Part shown: positions 35,836 to 46,947 of the stretch, one piece after another
Position numbering within the stretch: the stretch's first letter is position 1
Layout: every line of letters begins with the position of its first letter
Source: Alnus glutinosa
Lineage: Eukaryota > Streptophyta > Magnoliopsida > Fagales > Betulaceae
Direction of reading: 5' to 3'
DNA: 64,000 nt
Assembly: GCF_958979055.1 (NCBI RefSeq)
Contig: NC_084893.1
Coordinates: forward strand, 6,823,071 to 6,887,070
The notes under the pieces: generated by a model
The model's database searches: none
What the model saw: only the letters and a program-made list of their open reading frames with translations
What the model was told of the DNA's origin: nothing
Made by a program: the position numbers and the translations under genes

Positions 35836-36790
35836 GAGAGAGAGGGAGAGAGAGAGATACTATTAGAATTGCTTTGAGGTTGTCTTTGGTGAGCTCAAAG
35901 TCGAGCATGCTATTCTTTTGAAGTCGAAGGAGAATATCCACAAAATCAAGCTTATTAGGCCGGTAGTCATCACTTTTCTTTGTCTCATGTTCTTCAATGA
36001 CTTGATCAAAAAAAGTATCTAATTCTCTAAATGTGGCTTTCAAACTAGGAATTAATCCCGTAAGAACATCAATCCATCCCAAAGAAGGAAAAAAATCTCC
36101 AAAACAGAACGCTACAAATAGCACCATTAATCTTCTTGATAGTTGTCCGAATCTGCTTTTACCATTTTCTTCTTCAAACTTCTGTCCAAGTAGACATCTA
36201 GAGGCTATGTTGTTCGAGGTTGCAATCAACATCTCACTCAGATTAACAGAAACCCCTTTGAGACATGAGCGACGTATCTTGTTGATCAATGCTTCAACTT
36301 CTTCTTCCCTTACATACTGGAACGATTGCACACTTTTGAGGCTCAAAAGTTCGAGGACACTAATTTTCTTAGCTTGTCTCCAATACTCACCATAGGGTGA
36401 GAATGCTACGTCTTGGCACCCATAGAATAAGATATTAGCAGCTGTGGTTTTGGGCCGATTTGAGAAAATGACATCATGTGTTTTCATAATTTCTCTGGCC
36501 ATATCTGCAGACGAGACAACAAGGGTTGGGGCATTGCCCAAGTGTAAGAACATTAGAGAGCCATACTTCTTAGAAAGGACTTGAAGAGAGCGGTGTGGGA
36601 GTGCACCAAGCTGGTGTAGGTTGCCGATGATCGGTAGTTTTGGTGGGGATGGAGGTAAATTGGATTTGCCACTTCTAATATGCTTGAAAACATAAAGAAA
36701 AGATATGAGAAAAATAAGTGAGAGGAGTGGAGTGAAGGGTATTTTGTGTATCTCTTGCCATGATTGGGTCAACGATGGTAGAAGAGCCAT
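35158..36790 (-). CDS. Cytochrome P450, CYP71 family (type-A copy 2)
   Basis: Two exons, 35861-36790 and 35158-35769, with a 91-bp intron; 513 aa, the same layout as copy 1. Membrane anchor, PPSPPKLP hinge, GEYWRQ, GGTDTS in the I-helix (Thr-Ser where the sisters have Thr-Thr), KETLR, PERF and FIPFGGGRRGCPG with Cys454 are all present. It is closest to copy 3 by eye. Likely an active ER monooxygenase of unknown substrate. Upstream on the same strand lies a truncated type-B fragment. Confidence 0.93.
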
Positions 36791-37960
36791 TTCCTAGATC
36801 TCTCAAATCTTTAGAACAAGGGGACTAACAATCTAGCTCTTCATAAAACAATGTCTAATTCAAAAATGTGCTACTAAATCTTATCATATCACCTTTGTGT
36901 GAGATATTTGTGAGATTTTCCCTGCTAAATATAAGCAAAAAGAAGCAATAAAGGCAACACAAGATGAAAGTAGAGGTATGGAATCTATACTTTGATAGAA
37001 TGAATTCAATGAAGATGACAATGGTGACAAAGAAGAATTTGAACTCCCCACAGATGATTTTGGGAGCTTGCCTTTGTAAATGGCTTAAAAGAACTTTTAA
37101 ATACTAACAAGGTGATGGGCGTAGCATTTTTCCTTTTTAAATATTTAGTACAAATAATTTCCATCCCAGTCATGATGATAAAATCTATTTTGTCTTGTAG
37201 TCTAAATGCATTATTTCTGACCATAATTCATTAATTCCATAAGATGCATGCTCTTATCTCTTCCTTTTGCACAATAGATAATAATAATTAAAAATAATTA
37301 TTATGGGAATAAAAATTTGATTTTCAAAGAATTATAAGAGTATTCTTAAAAAAAAAAAGGGGAAATATCTTGAGTCTTGATTGGACTGAATCTTTTGGTA
37401 AGATGCCTTAGACGAAATCTTGACGTCTCTCTTATTAGAAGAGTTAAATTTTGTCTTTTTGTTCTCTTTGAGTGAGAGACAACAAGATCGAGGAATCTTG
37501 GTTCTATACGGAGAAAAGGTGGAAACAACCTTTTTTTTCTTTTTTCTTTTTGGCATCTTTTTGCTTTGTTTATTATATTTATATATATATATTGCTGGGT
37601 TAGTTACATTTGGTCCTCAAGCAAACTTCTTATTTGCCTCGACACCCATAAGAATTTTGAAATAATTGAGGAATAAAGATTTGGTCATTAAATGATTTTG
37701 AAATTAAAAGAATGAAATGATTTGGAATGAGTTCATTTAGAGGTGATGGGCCTATTTGGTATTTTATGTGAGAGAGTTTGAAATGGGCAGAAAGTAAAGT
37801 TTTAAAACCTAAAGCCCATTTACAGTTTATGGAAGCCCAACGATGCATAGTTATGTCCAAATTCGAGTCCAAGACAATTTTTTTTTTTTTTTTGGACATG
37901 TCCGTACAAAAGGGGGAGAAAAAGCCGAACTAAAGAACTCCTCTTTATAAGGCGTCGTCC
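36791..37960. other. Between type-A copy 2 and the type-B fragment
   Basis: The promoter-side sequence 36791-37560 is matched by 41915-42650. The segment 37665-37960 is matched by 43020-43180. No gene seen. Confidence 0.65.
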
Positions 37961-37965
37961 GACAA

Positions 37966-38337
37966 TTGATTTCAATGGAAAGATCTCTTCAAAGCAAAAT
38001 GCTTCTAGCTAGAAGGTCCATTACTTTCTTTGACAATTGTCCAAAACTGATGCTCCCTTCTTCTCCTTCATACTCCAGAGCGAGAGAGAACTATGGGGCT
38101 GTACTTCTCAGAAAGAGCATGGAGAGATCGGTGGAGGCGTGTGCCTAGCTGGTGAAGGTTGCCAATTATAGGTAGTTTTGGAGGAGATGGAGGTAAGTTG
38201 AGTTTGCCATTGCCTCTAGTGAGCTTAAGGAGATACAGTAAGGACAAGAGGAGAAGCAGAGAGAACAGGAGGAGATTTAACACAGTGCTTATATGCAGCT
38301 CTTGCCACCATTTATGCAACAAGATCATTGGATCCAT
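37966..38337 (-). pseudogene. Truncated P450 fragment (type-B copy 2)
   Basis: Begins with an intact start and anchor ([15 protein letters not shown]) and hinge PPSPPKLP, reading to SEKYSPIVL near 38090. It then jumps directly to sequence matching [17 protein letters not shown] of the intact relative, so about 430 bp is deleted. It stops matching at CTTTCCATTGAAATCAATTG near 37961. The C-terminal two thirds, including the haem loop, are absent. Confidence 0.85.
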
Positions 38338-38502
38338 TCTTTTCTCACCAAAATCTTGTGAACTAATTAAGAGTCTAGACCATACCACCGATTTGGCATT
38401 ATCCAGCAGGTTTCAGCCTAAAGATGAACACAAGTTTTTGCAAATTTCAAGTCCATGCTGTACTGCATATGGCATGTGAATTCTGAATAGGTTATGTACT
38501 AT

Positions 38503-38533
<31 letters not shown>

Positions 38534-40283
38534 GAAGATGCACGAATGGCTCAATGCGATCCTAGAAATTCTATATAACAAGCTTGAAGTATAAATATTA
38601 GCTGGCTGCTCCATGTTTGGATCTGCTGGTATCCTAAATTTGAAATTTAAATTAGAGATTTTGTTTCCAAGAAGATAATGAAATAATCAACTTGGGCTGA
38701 ATAGATAGCGTACCCCTGCATCAAAGTCTTCCCTCTTTAAAAAATGTGCATATTCATATGCAGTATATTTGGATAGGATTTTTATTTTTTATTTTTGGGT
38801 AATAATTTGGATAGGATTTAGTTTGCAAGTACTGGGTTCAATACATTTTTTTTTGGGGCTAAAAGAGAGAGAGAGAGATGTTGGGTGACTCTTTTCTTTT
38901 AATAAAATTTTTCAAAGATTCAGGTATGGGTATTTTTGTAAATTCCGTTAAATTCTTACCAATACCTAAATCCTAGCAATTTTTTTTCTTTTTTTTCCTA
39001 AAAGAAAAAGATAAGGTATTTTGAGAATTTTGACAGAATTTAATTAAAAATTCTAACGGACAGTTGAAATTAAAAAAAAAAATTGAAATATGAATACTCT
39101 AAATTGACACTTTTTAAAGTTTGAGTACCGTTTTCAAAAGTGATGAAAGATTAAGGATTATAAATGAAGTTCTTTAAAAAATAAAAAAATAGGTGGTTTA
39201 GTGAAAGGGGCAACAAGAGTTTGAATTTCCAGGAATATGATGCTAAAGAAGATGAGATTTATGTTTATTAACTCCTACTCACTTATTGTTTTCTCCTATG
39301 CTATTTTGTAGGTTAAGATAGGCTATGGTTCGTCCCGTCTTGAGAAAGTGTCGGCATGTGTACCAATAATTGTTCATGTGCCATTTCAAAAGTGGCTAGC
39401 ATCTTTGTAAATAATATATGACAATGACTAAGTTGAGAAAGTGTCCGCATGTGTACAAAAAATTGTTCATAGACCATTTTTAAAGTGGCTAGCATCTTTG
39501 TAAATAATGTATGATAATGACTAGGATTAAGCTCATGAAATGCACATGCATGTAGGGTTAAACTAATGCAAGTCAAATTTTGCTTACCAATGGATGATAA
39601 ATACTTGTAATATTTAATATCATATTATCTTCTTTATTTAATATTTGAAGATGTGTGTCATCTCTGGTCTCATTTGTAAATGTTGAATGATCTATTTTTA
39701 ATTTATGCAAATTCCACCAGCTGTATAGATTATAAAAAATCTTTAAGATTATTATATTTCGGGTAAGGTTCACCAGCTATATAGATTATAAAGCATCTTT
39801 AAAATTATTATATTTTGGTAAGAATAGTTTATTTTCAAATTAGAGATAACTTCATTTGATCTCCCTGAATTATTGTCGTTCTTGCCATTACCCTTTTAAA
39901 CTTAAAAAAACTCTCAATTTCATTTATCAATCTTTTAATATCACCCATCTATTAAGATTTTTCTATAAATTCTGTTGAAATTTCCAAAATACGCAACGTA
40001 GTCAACCCATCACCCATGTCATTTCAAGACATACATGTGATTCTACGCGATCCAAATTCTCCCATGTTTGCTCCTTCTAAGCTATCATGTTGATAGCATA
40101 TTATCAGTGCGCGCGCATAAATTATTGTGTGTGTATAATTTGTGTGCAAATAGCATAAAAGTTTCAATTAGCATTGAAGCTTCTCTTATTATCAACGTTG
40201 AAATCACCTTACACTAATTTCATAAAGGCAAAATAGCAGATTCTAAAAGAAAACAAGAGAATGAAGTAAAAACCATGAATCTC
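38338..40283. other. Intergenic of module 2-3 (duplicate of 32919-35157)
   Basis: Follows the same order as the earlier copy with small deletions and a shorter TA tract (38508-38533). A local duplication near 39340-39500 repeats GAGAAAGTGTC(C/G)GCATGTGTAC. No gene seen. Confidence 0.7.
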
Positions 40284-41914
40284 TTAATGCATAGGTGAAG
40301 GAGAGTGCAGTGTTGGTACAAGATGAAGAGGAATTTTCTTCGACGCAGTGAGAGCGTTAATTTCAGTCATGTCCAAGTCCTCCCCCTTCAACTTCCAATC
40401 AAACCAACACAATAGATTTGCAACCACATTTTCAAATGAAGCAACACCAAATGTCATTCCTGGGCATCCCCTTCTCCCACCTCCAAATGGGATGAATTCA
40501 AAGTCTTGGCCTTTGTAGTCAATCGGGCTGTCTTCGAATCTCTCCGGAATGAACTCTTCTGGCCTCTCCCATACTTTAGGGTCCCTTTGAATCGCCCATA
40601 TATTAGCAAATACTTTTGTTTTTGCCGGAATATCATAACCTCCAATTTTTACACTTGTTATTGTTTCCCGAGGTATCGAAAGAGGAAGTGGTGGATGTAG
40701 TCTTAGAATTTCTTTGAAGATACACTTCAAGTAATCCATTTTATTGATGTCATTCACGTCTATCTTTGACTTATTGTTCACCACTCTTCTCACCTCTTCT
40801 TGTGCTCTCTTCATGATACTTGGATTTTTTACAAGTTCCGCCATTGACCATTCCAAAATTGTTGAAGTAGTATCAGTTCCTCCCACAAACATGTCCTGAA
40901 ATTGTGGAAACACAAAACTTTAGATATGGGTTTGTGTGTGTGTGTTAGAGAGAGGGAGAGAGGGAGAGAGAGAGAGAGAGATACCATTAGAATTGCTTTG
41001 AGGTTGTCTTTGGTGAGCTCAAAGTCGAGCATGCTATTCTTTTGAAGTCGGAGGAGAATATTCACGAAATCAAGCTTATTAGGCTGGTGGTCATCACTTT
41101 TCTTTGTCTCGTGTTCTTCAATCACTTGATCAAAAAAAGCATCTAATTCTCTATAAGTGGCTTTCAGACTCGGAATCAATCCCGTAAGAACATCGATCCA
41201 TCCCAAAGAAGGGAAAAAATCTCCAAAACAAAACGCTACAAATAGCACCATTACTCTTCTTGATAGTTGTCCGAATCTGCTTTTACCATTTTCTTCTTCA
41301 AACTTCTGTCCAAGCATACATCTAGAGGCTATGTTGTTCGAGGTTGCAATCAACATCTCACTCAAATTAACAGAAACCCCTTTGAGACACGAGCGACGTA
41401 TCTTGTTGATCAATTCTTCAACTTCTTCTTCCCTTACATACTGGAACGATTGCACACTTTTGAGGCTCAAAAGTTCGAGGACACTAATTTTCCTAGCTTG
41501 TCTCCAGTACTCGCCATAGGGTGAGAAGGCTATGTCTTGGCACCCATAGAGTATGATATTAGCAGCTGTGGTTTTGGGCCGGTTTGAGAAAATGACATCA
41601 TGTGTTTTCATAATTTCTCTGGCCATATTTGCAGACGACACAACAAGGGTTGGAGCATTGCCCAAGTGTAAGAACATTAGAGAGCCATACTTCTTAGAAA
41701 GGGCTTGAAGAGAGCGGTGTGGGAGTGCACCAAGCTGGTGTAGGTTGCCGATGATCGGTAGCTTTGGTGGGGATGGAGGTAAATTGGGTTTGCCACTTCT
41801 AATACGCTTGAAAACATAAAGAAAAGAGATGAGAAAAACAAGTGAGAGGAGTGGAGTGAAGGGTATTTTGTGTAGCTCTTGCCATGATTGTTGCACCGAT
41901 GGTAGAAGAGCCAT
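40284..41914 (-). CDS. Cytochrome P450, CYP71 family (type-A copy 3)
   Basis: Two exons, 40985-41914 and 40284-40895, with an 89-bp intron; 513 aa. All core motifs are present: [24 protein letters not shown] and FIPFGGGRRGCPG with Cys454. The K-helix reads KEILR instead of KETLR; the Glu and Arg that form the conserved ExxR are kept. PYGEYWRQAR is intact. By eye it is very close to copy 2, consistent with the youngest duplication. Likely an active ER monooxygenase of unknown substrate. Confidence 0.93.
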
Positions 41915-43182
41915 TTCCTAGATCTCTCAAGTCTTTAGATCAAGGTGACTAACAATCCAGCTCTTCAGAAAACAATGTCTAATTCAAAAGTGTGCTACTA
42001 AATCTTATCATATCACCTTTGTGTGAGATATTTGTGAGATTTTTCCTCCTGAACATAAGCAGAATGAAGCAACGAAGGCAACACAAGAGGCAAAAGTAGA
42101 GGCGGTATGGGATCTTTACTGTGATAGAATGAATCCAATGAAGATGACAAATGATTTTGGGAGCTTGTCTTTGCAAACGGCTTAAAGACCTTCTGAATAC
42201 TGACAAGGTGACGGTGGGTAACATTTTTCTTTTGTAAGTATTTAGTACAAATAATTTCCGTCCTAGTCATGAGGATAAAATCAAATTTTGACTTTGTAGT
42301 CTCATGCATGATTTCTGACAATAATTCCCATAAGATGCTCTTATCTCTTCCTTTTGCACAATAAATAATAATTATTGAGGGAAAAAAAATTTGATTTTCA
42401 AAGAGTTTTAAGAGTGTGGGTAAAGAAAATTGGAAAATATCTTGAGGCTTGAGGGGACTGAATCTTTTGATCACATGCCTAATATATATTTTCGACGAAA
42501 TCTTGTCATCTTTCTTTTTAGAATGTCTTCTTTGAGTGGCAGACAGGAAGAGGCCAGGAGGCGACAAGGGGATCCTTGGTTCTATACGGAGAAAAGGTGG
42601 AAACTGCTCAGCTGTCTTTGTTTTTTTCTTTGTTTGTTTGCTGGGTTAATTACATTTGGTCCTCAAACTAACATCTTATTTGCCTTTAAACCCAAAAGAA
42701 GGATTTATGAAATTTTAAAAATAAAGCGCTAATTTCGGTGAATTTTAATGATTTATTCTCTAAATTACGAAACTTTTGGGTTAAGTCGGACTAATGATAA
42801 GTTAGATTTGTGATCTTTCGAGAAGAGACATATTTTACAGTTATTTAGGTAAATATAAAATTTGTTTTAGGCTTCAATTTCAATCATTGAAATAATTGGA
42901 ACAATTACGTACTGCTTGATTTTATTTTAGGCTTTTAATTTTGCTAAGAAGGAATTTAAAGGTGCTAAAATGATTAATTTGGGCGAAGGATATTTTTTGG
43001 TAGTTAATGTGAATATTTAATTAATTGAGGAATAAAGATTTGGTCATTAAATGGTTTGATTTTGAAATTAAAACGATGAAATGATTTGGAATGAGTTTAT
43101 TTAGAGGTGATGGGCCGGCCTATTTGGTAGTTTATGTGTGAGAGTTTTAAAACGTTATGTAGTTATGTCCAAATCCAAGTCC
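41915..43182. other. Between type-A copy 3 and the last type-B fragment
   Basis: 41915-42690 matches 36791-37640. The stretch 42690-43020 has no counterpart noticed in the other modules. No gene seen. Confidence 0.6.
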
Positions 43183-44075
43183 AAGACCATTGATTTCAGT
43201 GGAAAGAGATCTTCAAAGCAAAATGCTCCTAGAAGTTCCATTACTTTCTTTGACAATTGTCCAAAACTCATGCTGTGATGCTGCCTTCTTCTCCTTCATA
43301 CTTCAGACCGAGAGAGGATCTGCAAATTATGTGTTGTTTGAAATAGTGGAAGAGGATATTTGCTGCCCTTATTTGGGGCCTAGCTAGCTAAGAAAATTGT
43401 GTCATGGCTATTCATGATCACTGTAGCAATCTCAGAGGATGAAACCACTAGTAATGAAGCATTGCCCAAGTGTAAGAGAACTATGGCCTATGGGGCCGTA
43501 CTTCTCACTTCTCAGAGAGAGCAAGGAGAGATCGGCGGAGGCGTGTGCCCAGCTGGCAAAGGTTGCCAATTATTGGTAGTTTAGAAGGATGTATAAATAA
43601 ATATAAGATAGAAAATATTATCATGTGAAAGAGAAAGAAAAAGAGAGCGGAAGGGAGAGATAAGATAAGATAAATATTATTAACATTATTACACTATATT
43701 AAACATATTAAACATTATTACATTTCTATTTATAGAGAGATAATAAGTAGTGAGCAAGAAATCATAAACTTAAATAAGGTAATTATCGATAAACCTAATT
43801 TAGAGAATATAATTATTCTAACATAATGGGAATAAACCCTACAAAGAAATTAAACTTAAATGAGAAATATTATTATAAGCAAATAAACTAACATAATATG
43901 AACAATATATTCTAACAGAGGAGATGGAGGTAAGTTGAGTTTGCCATTACCTCTAGTGAGCTTAAGGAGATACAGTAGGGACAAGAGGAGAAGGAGAGAG
44001 AATCGGAGATTTAACAGAGTGCTTATATGTAGCTCTTGCCACCATTTATGCCACAAGATCATCATTGGATCCATT
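43183..44075 (-). pseudogene. P450 fragment split by an LTR insertion (type-B copy 3)
   Basis: Two blocks of the type-B gene. Block 43918-44075 holds the start (MDPMMILWHKWW) and anchor up to LNLPPSP. Block 43183-43585 holds pieces from GNLHQLG-region DNA to the FGQLSKKVM region, with an internal deletion near 43345 and small insertions. The blocks are separated by a 328-bp LTR. The match ends at CTTTCCACTGAAATCAATGG, the same point as in the other fragment. No exon 2 remains. Confidence 0.85.
43590..43917 (-). mobile_element. Solo LTR (Copia-type) inserted in a P450 pseudogene
   Basis: On the minus strand it runs TGTTAGAATATATTGTTCAT ... TATTTATTTATACA, i.e. TG...CA. It has a TATA box (CTCTATAAATAG, near 43730). 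The flanking 5 bp are AAGGA (43585-43589) and GAGGA (43918-43922). The intact relative reads GGAGGAGATGG at this site, so the original duplication was GAGGA with one later change. No internal retrotransposon sequence remains. Confidence 0.85.
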
Positions 44076-44078
44076 ATT

Positions 44079-44518
44079 TGTAAGATTTTATCTTCTATAT
44101 ATTGCCTATATGCCACATGTAAATATGATTTATTATATTTAATAATAAATTGTATATACAATGTATGGTAATTTAATTGTGTTAAATTGCCTAATGGAAT
44201 CAAATCAAATTAATTGTCATTGGCATTAATTTGTGAATTGATATCATATCAATTTAATTAATAAATTATTCCTTGATGGGAGGAACAATTAGGATGTATA
44301 CCAATTTGGAAGGTCTCTGACCTAGCTTATAAATAAAGAGCTTGTGTACTTCATCAGTACGATATTCAGTAGGCATTGATCAAAGGATACCTTTTATTAT
44401 TTTGTTTTCCGAAGTTCTTTGAAACGCTTGAACAAAGATGACTAGAGATAACCCTAAATCTTTTCTTTTACTTTCCGATGCGTATTTGTTTAGCATAATA
44501 ATTACGTTTATGCTAACA
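44079..44518 (+). mobile_element. 5' LTR of a truncated retrotransposon
   Basis: P450 similarity stops at GGATCCATT (44075), and TGTAAGATTTTATC begins at 44079. A TATA box (TTATAAATAAAG, near 44329) and an ending TATGCTAACA are present. The sequence TGGGTTATCAAAGCC (44519-44533) follows and resembles the initiator-Met tRNA primer-binding site TGGTATCAGAGCC. No second LTR or coding region is seen before the giant inverted repeat starts at 44729. The left boundary is the less certain one (an alternative TGTGTTAAATTGCC start lies at about 44176). Confidence 0.55.
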
Positions 44519-44728
44519 TGGGTTATCAAAGCCGGCCTTTATGCCAATTTACTCAGCATTAAGTTTTTGTTGGTTCTCCGTTTGGGTTGAATCCAGTAGA
44601 TTTTCTGTAACAAAGTTTGCCTATGATTATTGTTACATACGGTTGAAAATTAAGCATACGGGTTTAAAGGAATTTTCTATTTGTTTATATTGTTCGTTTT
44701 TGGTGTAATGCTTTTCACTCTCTAAGAG
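44519..44728 (+). mobile_element. Primer-binding-like site and internal remnant of the truncated retrotransposon
   Basis: Starts with TGGGTTATCAAAGCC. The rest (about 195 bp) has no open frame and is cut off by the giant inverted-repeat element. Confidence 0.4.
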
Positions 44729-44800
44729 GAGCTCGTCTATCCGTAGGACGAGAGTCAGACGCTCGTCCGACTCTCGTCCTACGTGGCATAAAAATATATA
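44729..44800 (+). repeat. Left terminal repeat with a subterminal hairpin
   Basis: GTAGGACGAGAGTC and GACTCTCGTCCTAC form a 14-bp stem around a 12-nt loop (about 44742-44781). The same hairpin stands in inverted form at 51190-51230, with one changed base in the stem. Confidence 0.8.
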
Positions 44801-45170
44801 TAATATATAATATATTTATATATTAAAAAAAAAATGCAGAAAAAAAAATCACTGCACGCGTGAGCTTTCCCCTTTCCCCCCATTTCTTCCCCCAAATGCC
44901 CTAAAATTTTCAACAACGCTGCTGCTGCTGCTGCTTTGTCTCCCCCTCCAATCCGGCGACGCCCATTGACACAGGCCACGCTCACAGTCCAAAAAAGCAC
45001 CGCCCACCACCAACCACTTCCTCACCGAACGCACCGGCGACGCCCACCCACGGCACCAGCTCGAAATCCGGCGACGCCCACTAACGGGCCAACCGACACC
45101 GTCTCTCTCCCCTTTCTCGCTACGGTCCGTCTCTCTCTGACTTATTATTCATGGGTTTTTGAAGTTATTG

Positions 45171-45910
45171 ATGCTTGTGATTTATTTTTGTTCTTGAAGG
45201 TTAGATTTTTTTTCTGCAATTTTTTTTTTTTTTTTTTGTTTATGAATATTGGGCTGGTTGTTTTTTTTTTTTAGAAACAACAGATTGTTTTCCTTGGATT
45301 GGTGCTAAAATATGATGATTTATTTTTGTTCTTGAAGGTTAGATTTTTTTTCTGCAATTTTTTTTTTTTTTTTGTTTATGAATATTGGGCTGGTTGTTTT
45401 TTTTTTTTAGAAACAACAGATTGTTTTCCTTGGATTGGTGCTAAAATATGATGATTTATTTTTGTTCTTGAAGGTTAGATTTTTTTTTCTGCAATTTTTT
45501 TTTTTTTTTGTTTATGAATATATATTGGGCTGGTTGTTTTTTTTTTTAGAAACAACAGATTGTTTTCCTTGGATTGGTGCTAAAATATGATGATTTATTT
45601 TTGTTCTTGAAGGTTAGATTTTTTTTCTGCAATTTTTTTTTTTTTTTTGTTTATGAATATTGGGCTAGTTGTTTTTTTTTTTAGAAACAACAGATTGTTT
45701 TCCTTGGATTGGTGCTAAAATATGATGATTTATTTTTGTTCTTGAAGGATAGATTTTTTTTCTGCAATTTTTTTTTATTATTATTATTTTTTTTTTTATG
45801 AATATTGGGCTGGTTGTTTTTTTTTTTAGAAACAACAGATTTTTTTCCTTGGATTGGTGCTAAAATATGATGATTTATTTTTGTTCTTGAAGGTTAGATT
45901 TTTTTTTCTG

Positions 45911-45953
<43 letters not shown>

Positions 45954-46650
45954 AATATTGGGCTGGTTGTTTTTTTTTTTTAGAAACAACAGATTGTTTT
46001 CCTTGGATTGGTGCTAAAATATGATGATTTATTTTTGTTCTTGAAGGTTAGATTTTTTTTCTGCAATTTTTTTTTTTTTTGGTTTATGAATATGGGGCTG
46101 GTTGTTTTTTTTTTTTAGAAACAAACAGATTATTTTCCTTGGATTGGTGTTACTTGCTCTAAACACTAAAATATGATGATTTATTTTGTTCTTGAAGGTT
46201 AGATTTTTTTTTCTGCAATTTTTTTTTTTTTTGGTTTATGAATATGGGGCTGGTTTTTTTTTTTCTTTTAGAAACAACAAATTGTTTTCCTTGGATTGGT
46301 GTTACTTGCTCTAAACACTAAAATATGATGATTTATTTTTGTTCTTGAAGGTTAGATTTTTTTTCTGCAATTTTTTTTTTTTTTTGGTTTATGAATATGG
46401 GGCTGGTTGTTTTTTTTTTTTTTTTTTTATAGAAACAACAGATTGTTTTCCTTGGATTGGTGTTACTTGCTCTAAACACTAAAATATGATGATTTATTTT
46501 TGTTCTTGAAGGTTAGATTTTTTTTTTGCAATTTTTTTTTTTTTTTTTGGTTTATGAATATGGGGCTGGTTGTTTTTTTTTTTAGAAACAACAGATTGTT
46601 TTCCTTGGATTGGTGTTACTTGCTCTAAACACTAAAATATGATGATTATA
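45171..46650 (+). repeat. Tandem array in the left arm: about ten units of 130-165 bp
   Basis: Each unit reads ATGATTTATTTTTGTTCTTG, AAGGTTAGATTTTTTTTCTG, poly-T, TTTATGAATATTGGGCTGGT, poly-T, AGAAACAACAGATTGTTTTC, CTTGGATTGGTG. The short type continues CTAAAATATG; the long type continues TTACTTGCTCTAAACACTAA. Going inward from the tip, about six short units come first, then four long ones. Confidence 0.85.
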
Positions 46651-46947
46651 AGCTGCTCTCATTTCATTGCAAAACAATTTTACATTTTTTTGTGATCTCT
46701 GGAGCAAGATTTTTTAATTGGATTTTTGTTCTTAGTCTCTGATTTTTGGTACATGGGTACGTGAGATTTTTTTTGGGTTTGTATCATCATGTGGTTAGTG
46801 TTTTTTCTGAAATTTTTCTTAAATTTTGTTCAAGTAGTGTAAAAATAAATTAAAGATGATGGTATATTAACTTCTCCTTTATGATTGTGGAATGAGGCTT
46901 CCAATTTTGATCCTTTTTTGTTAATTAAGATTGTGCTGCTTTGTTTG

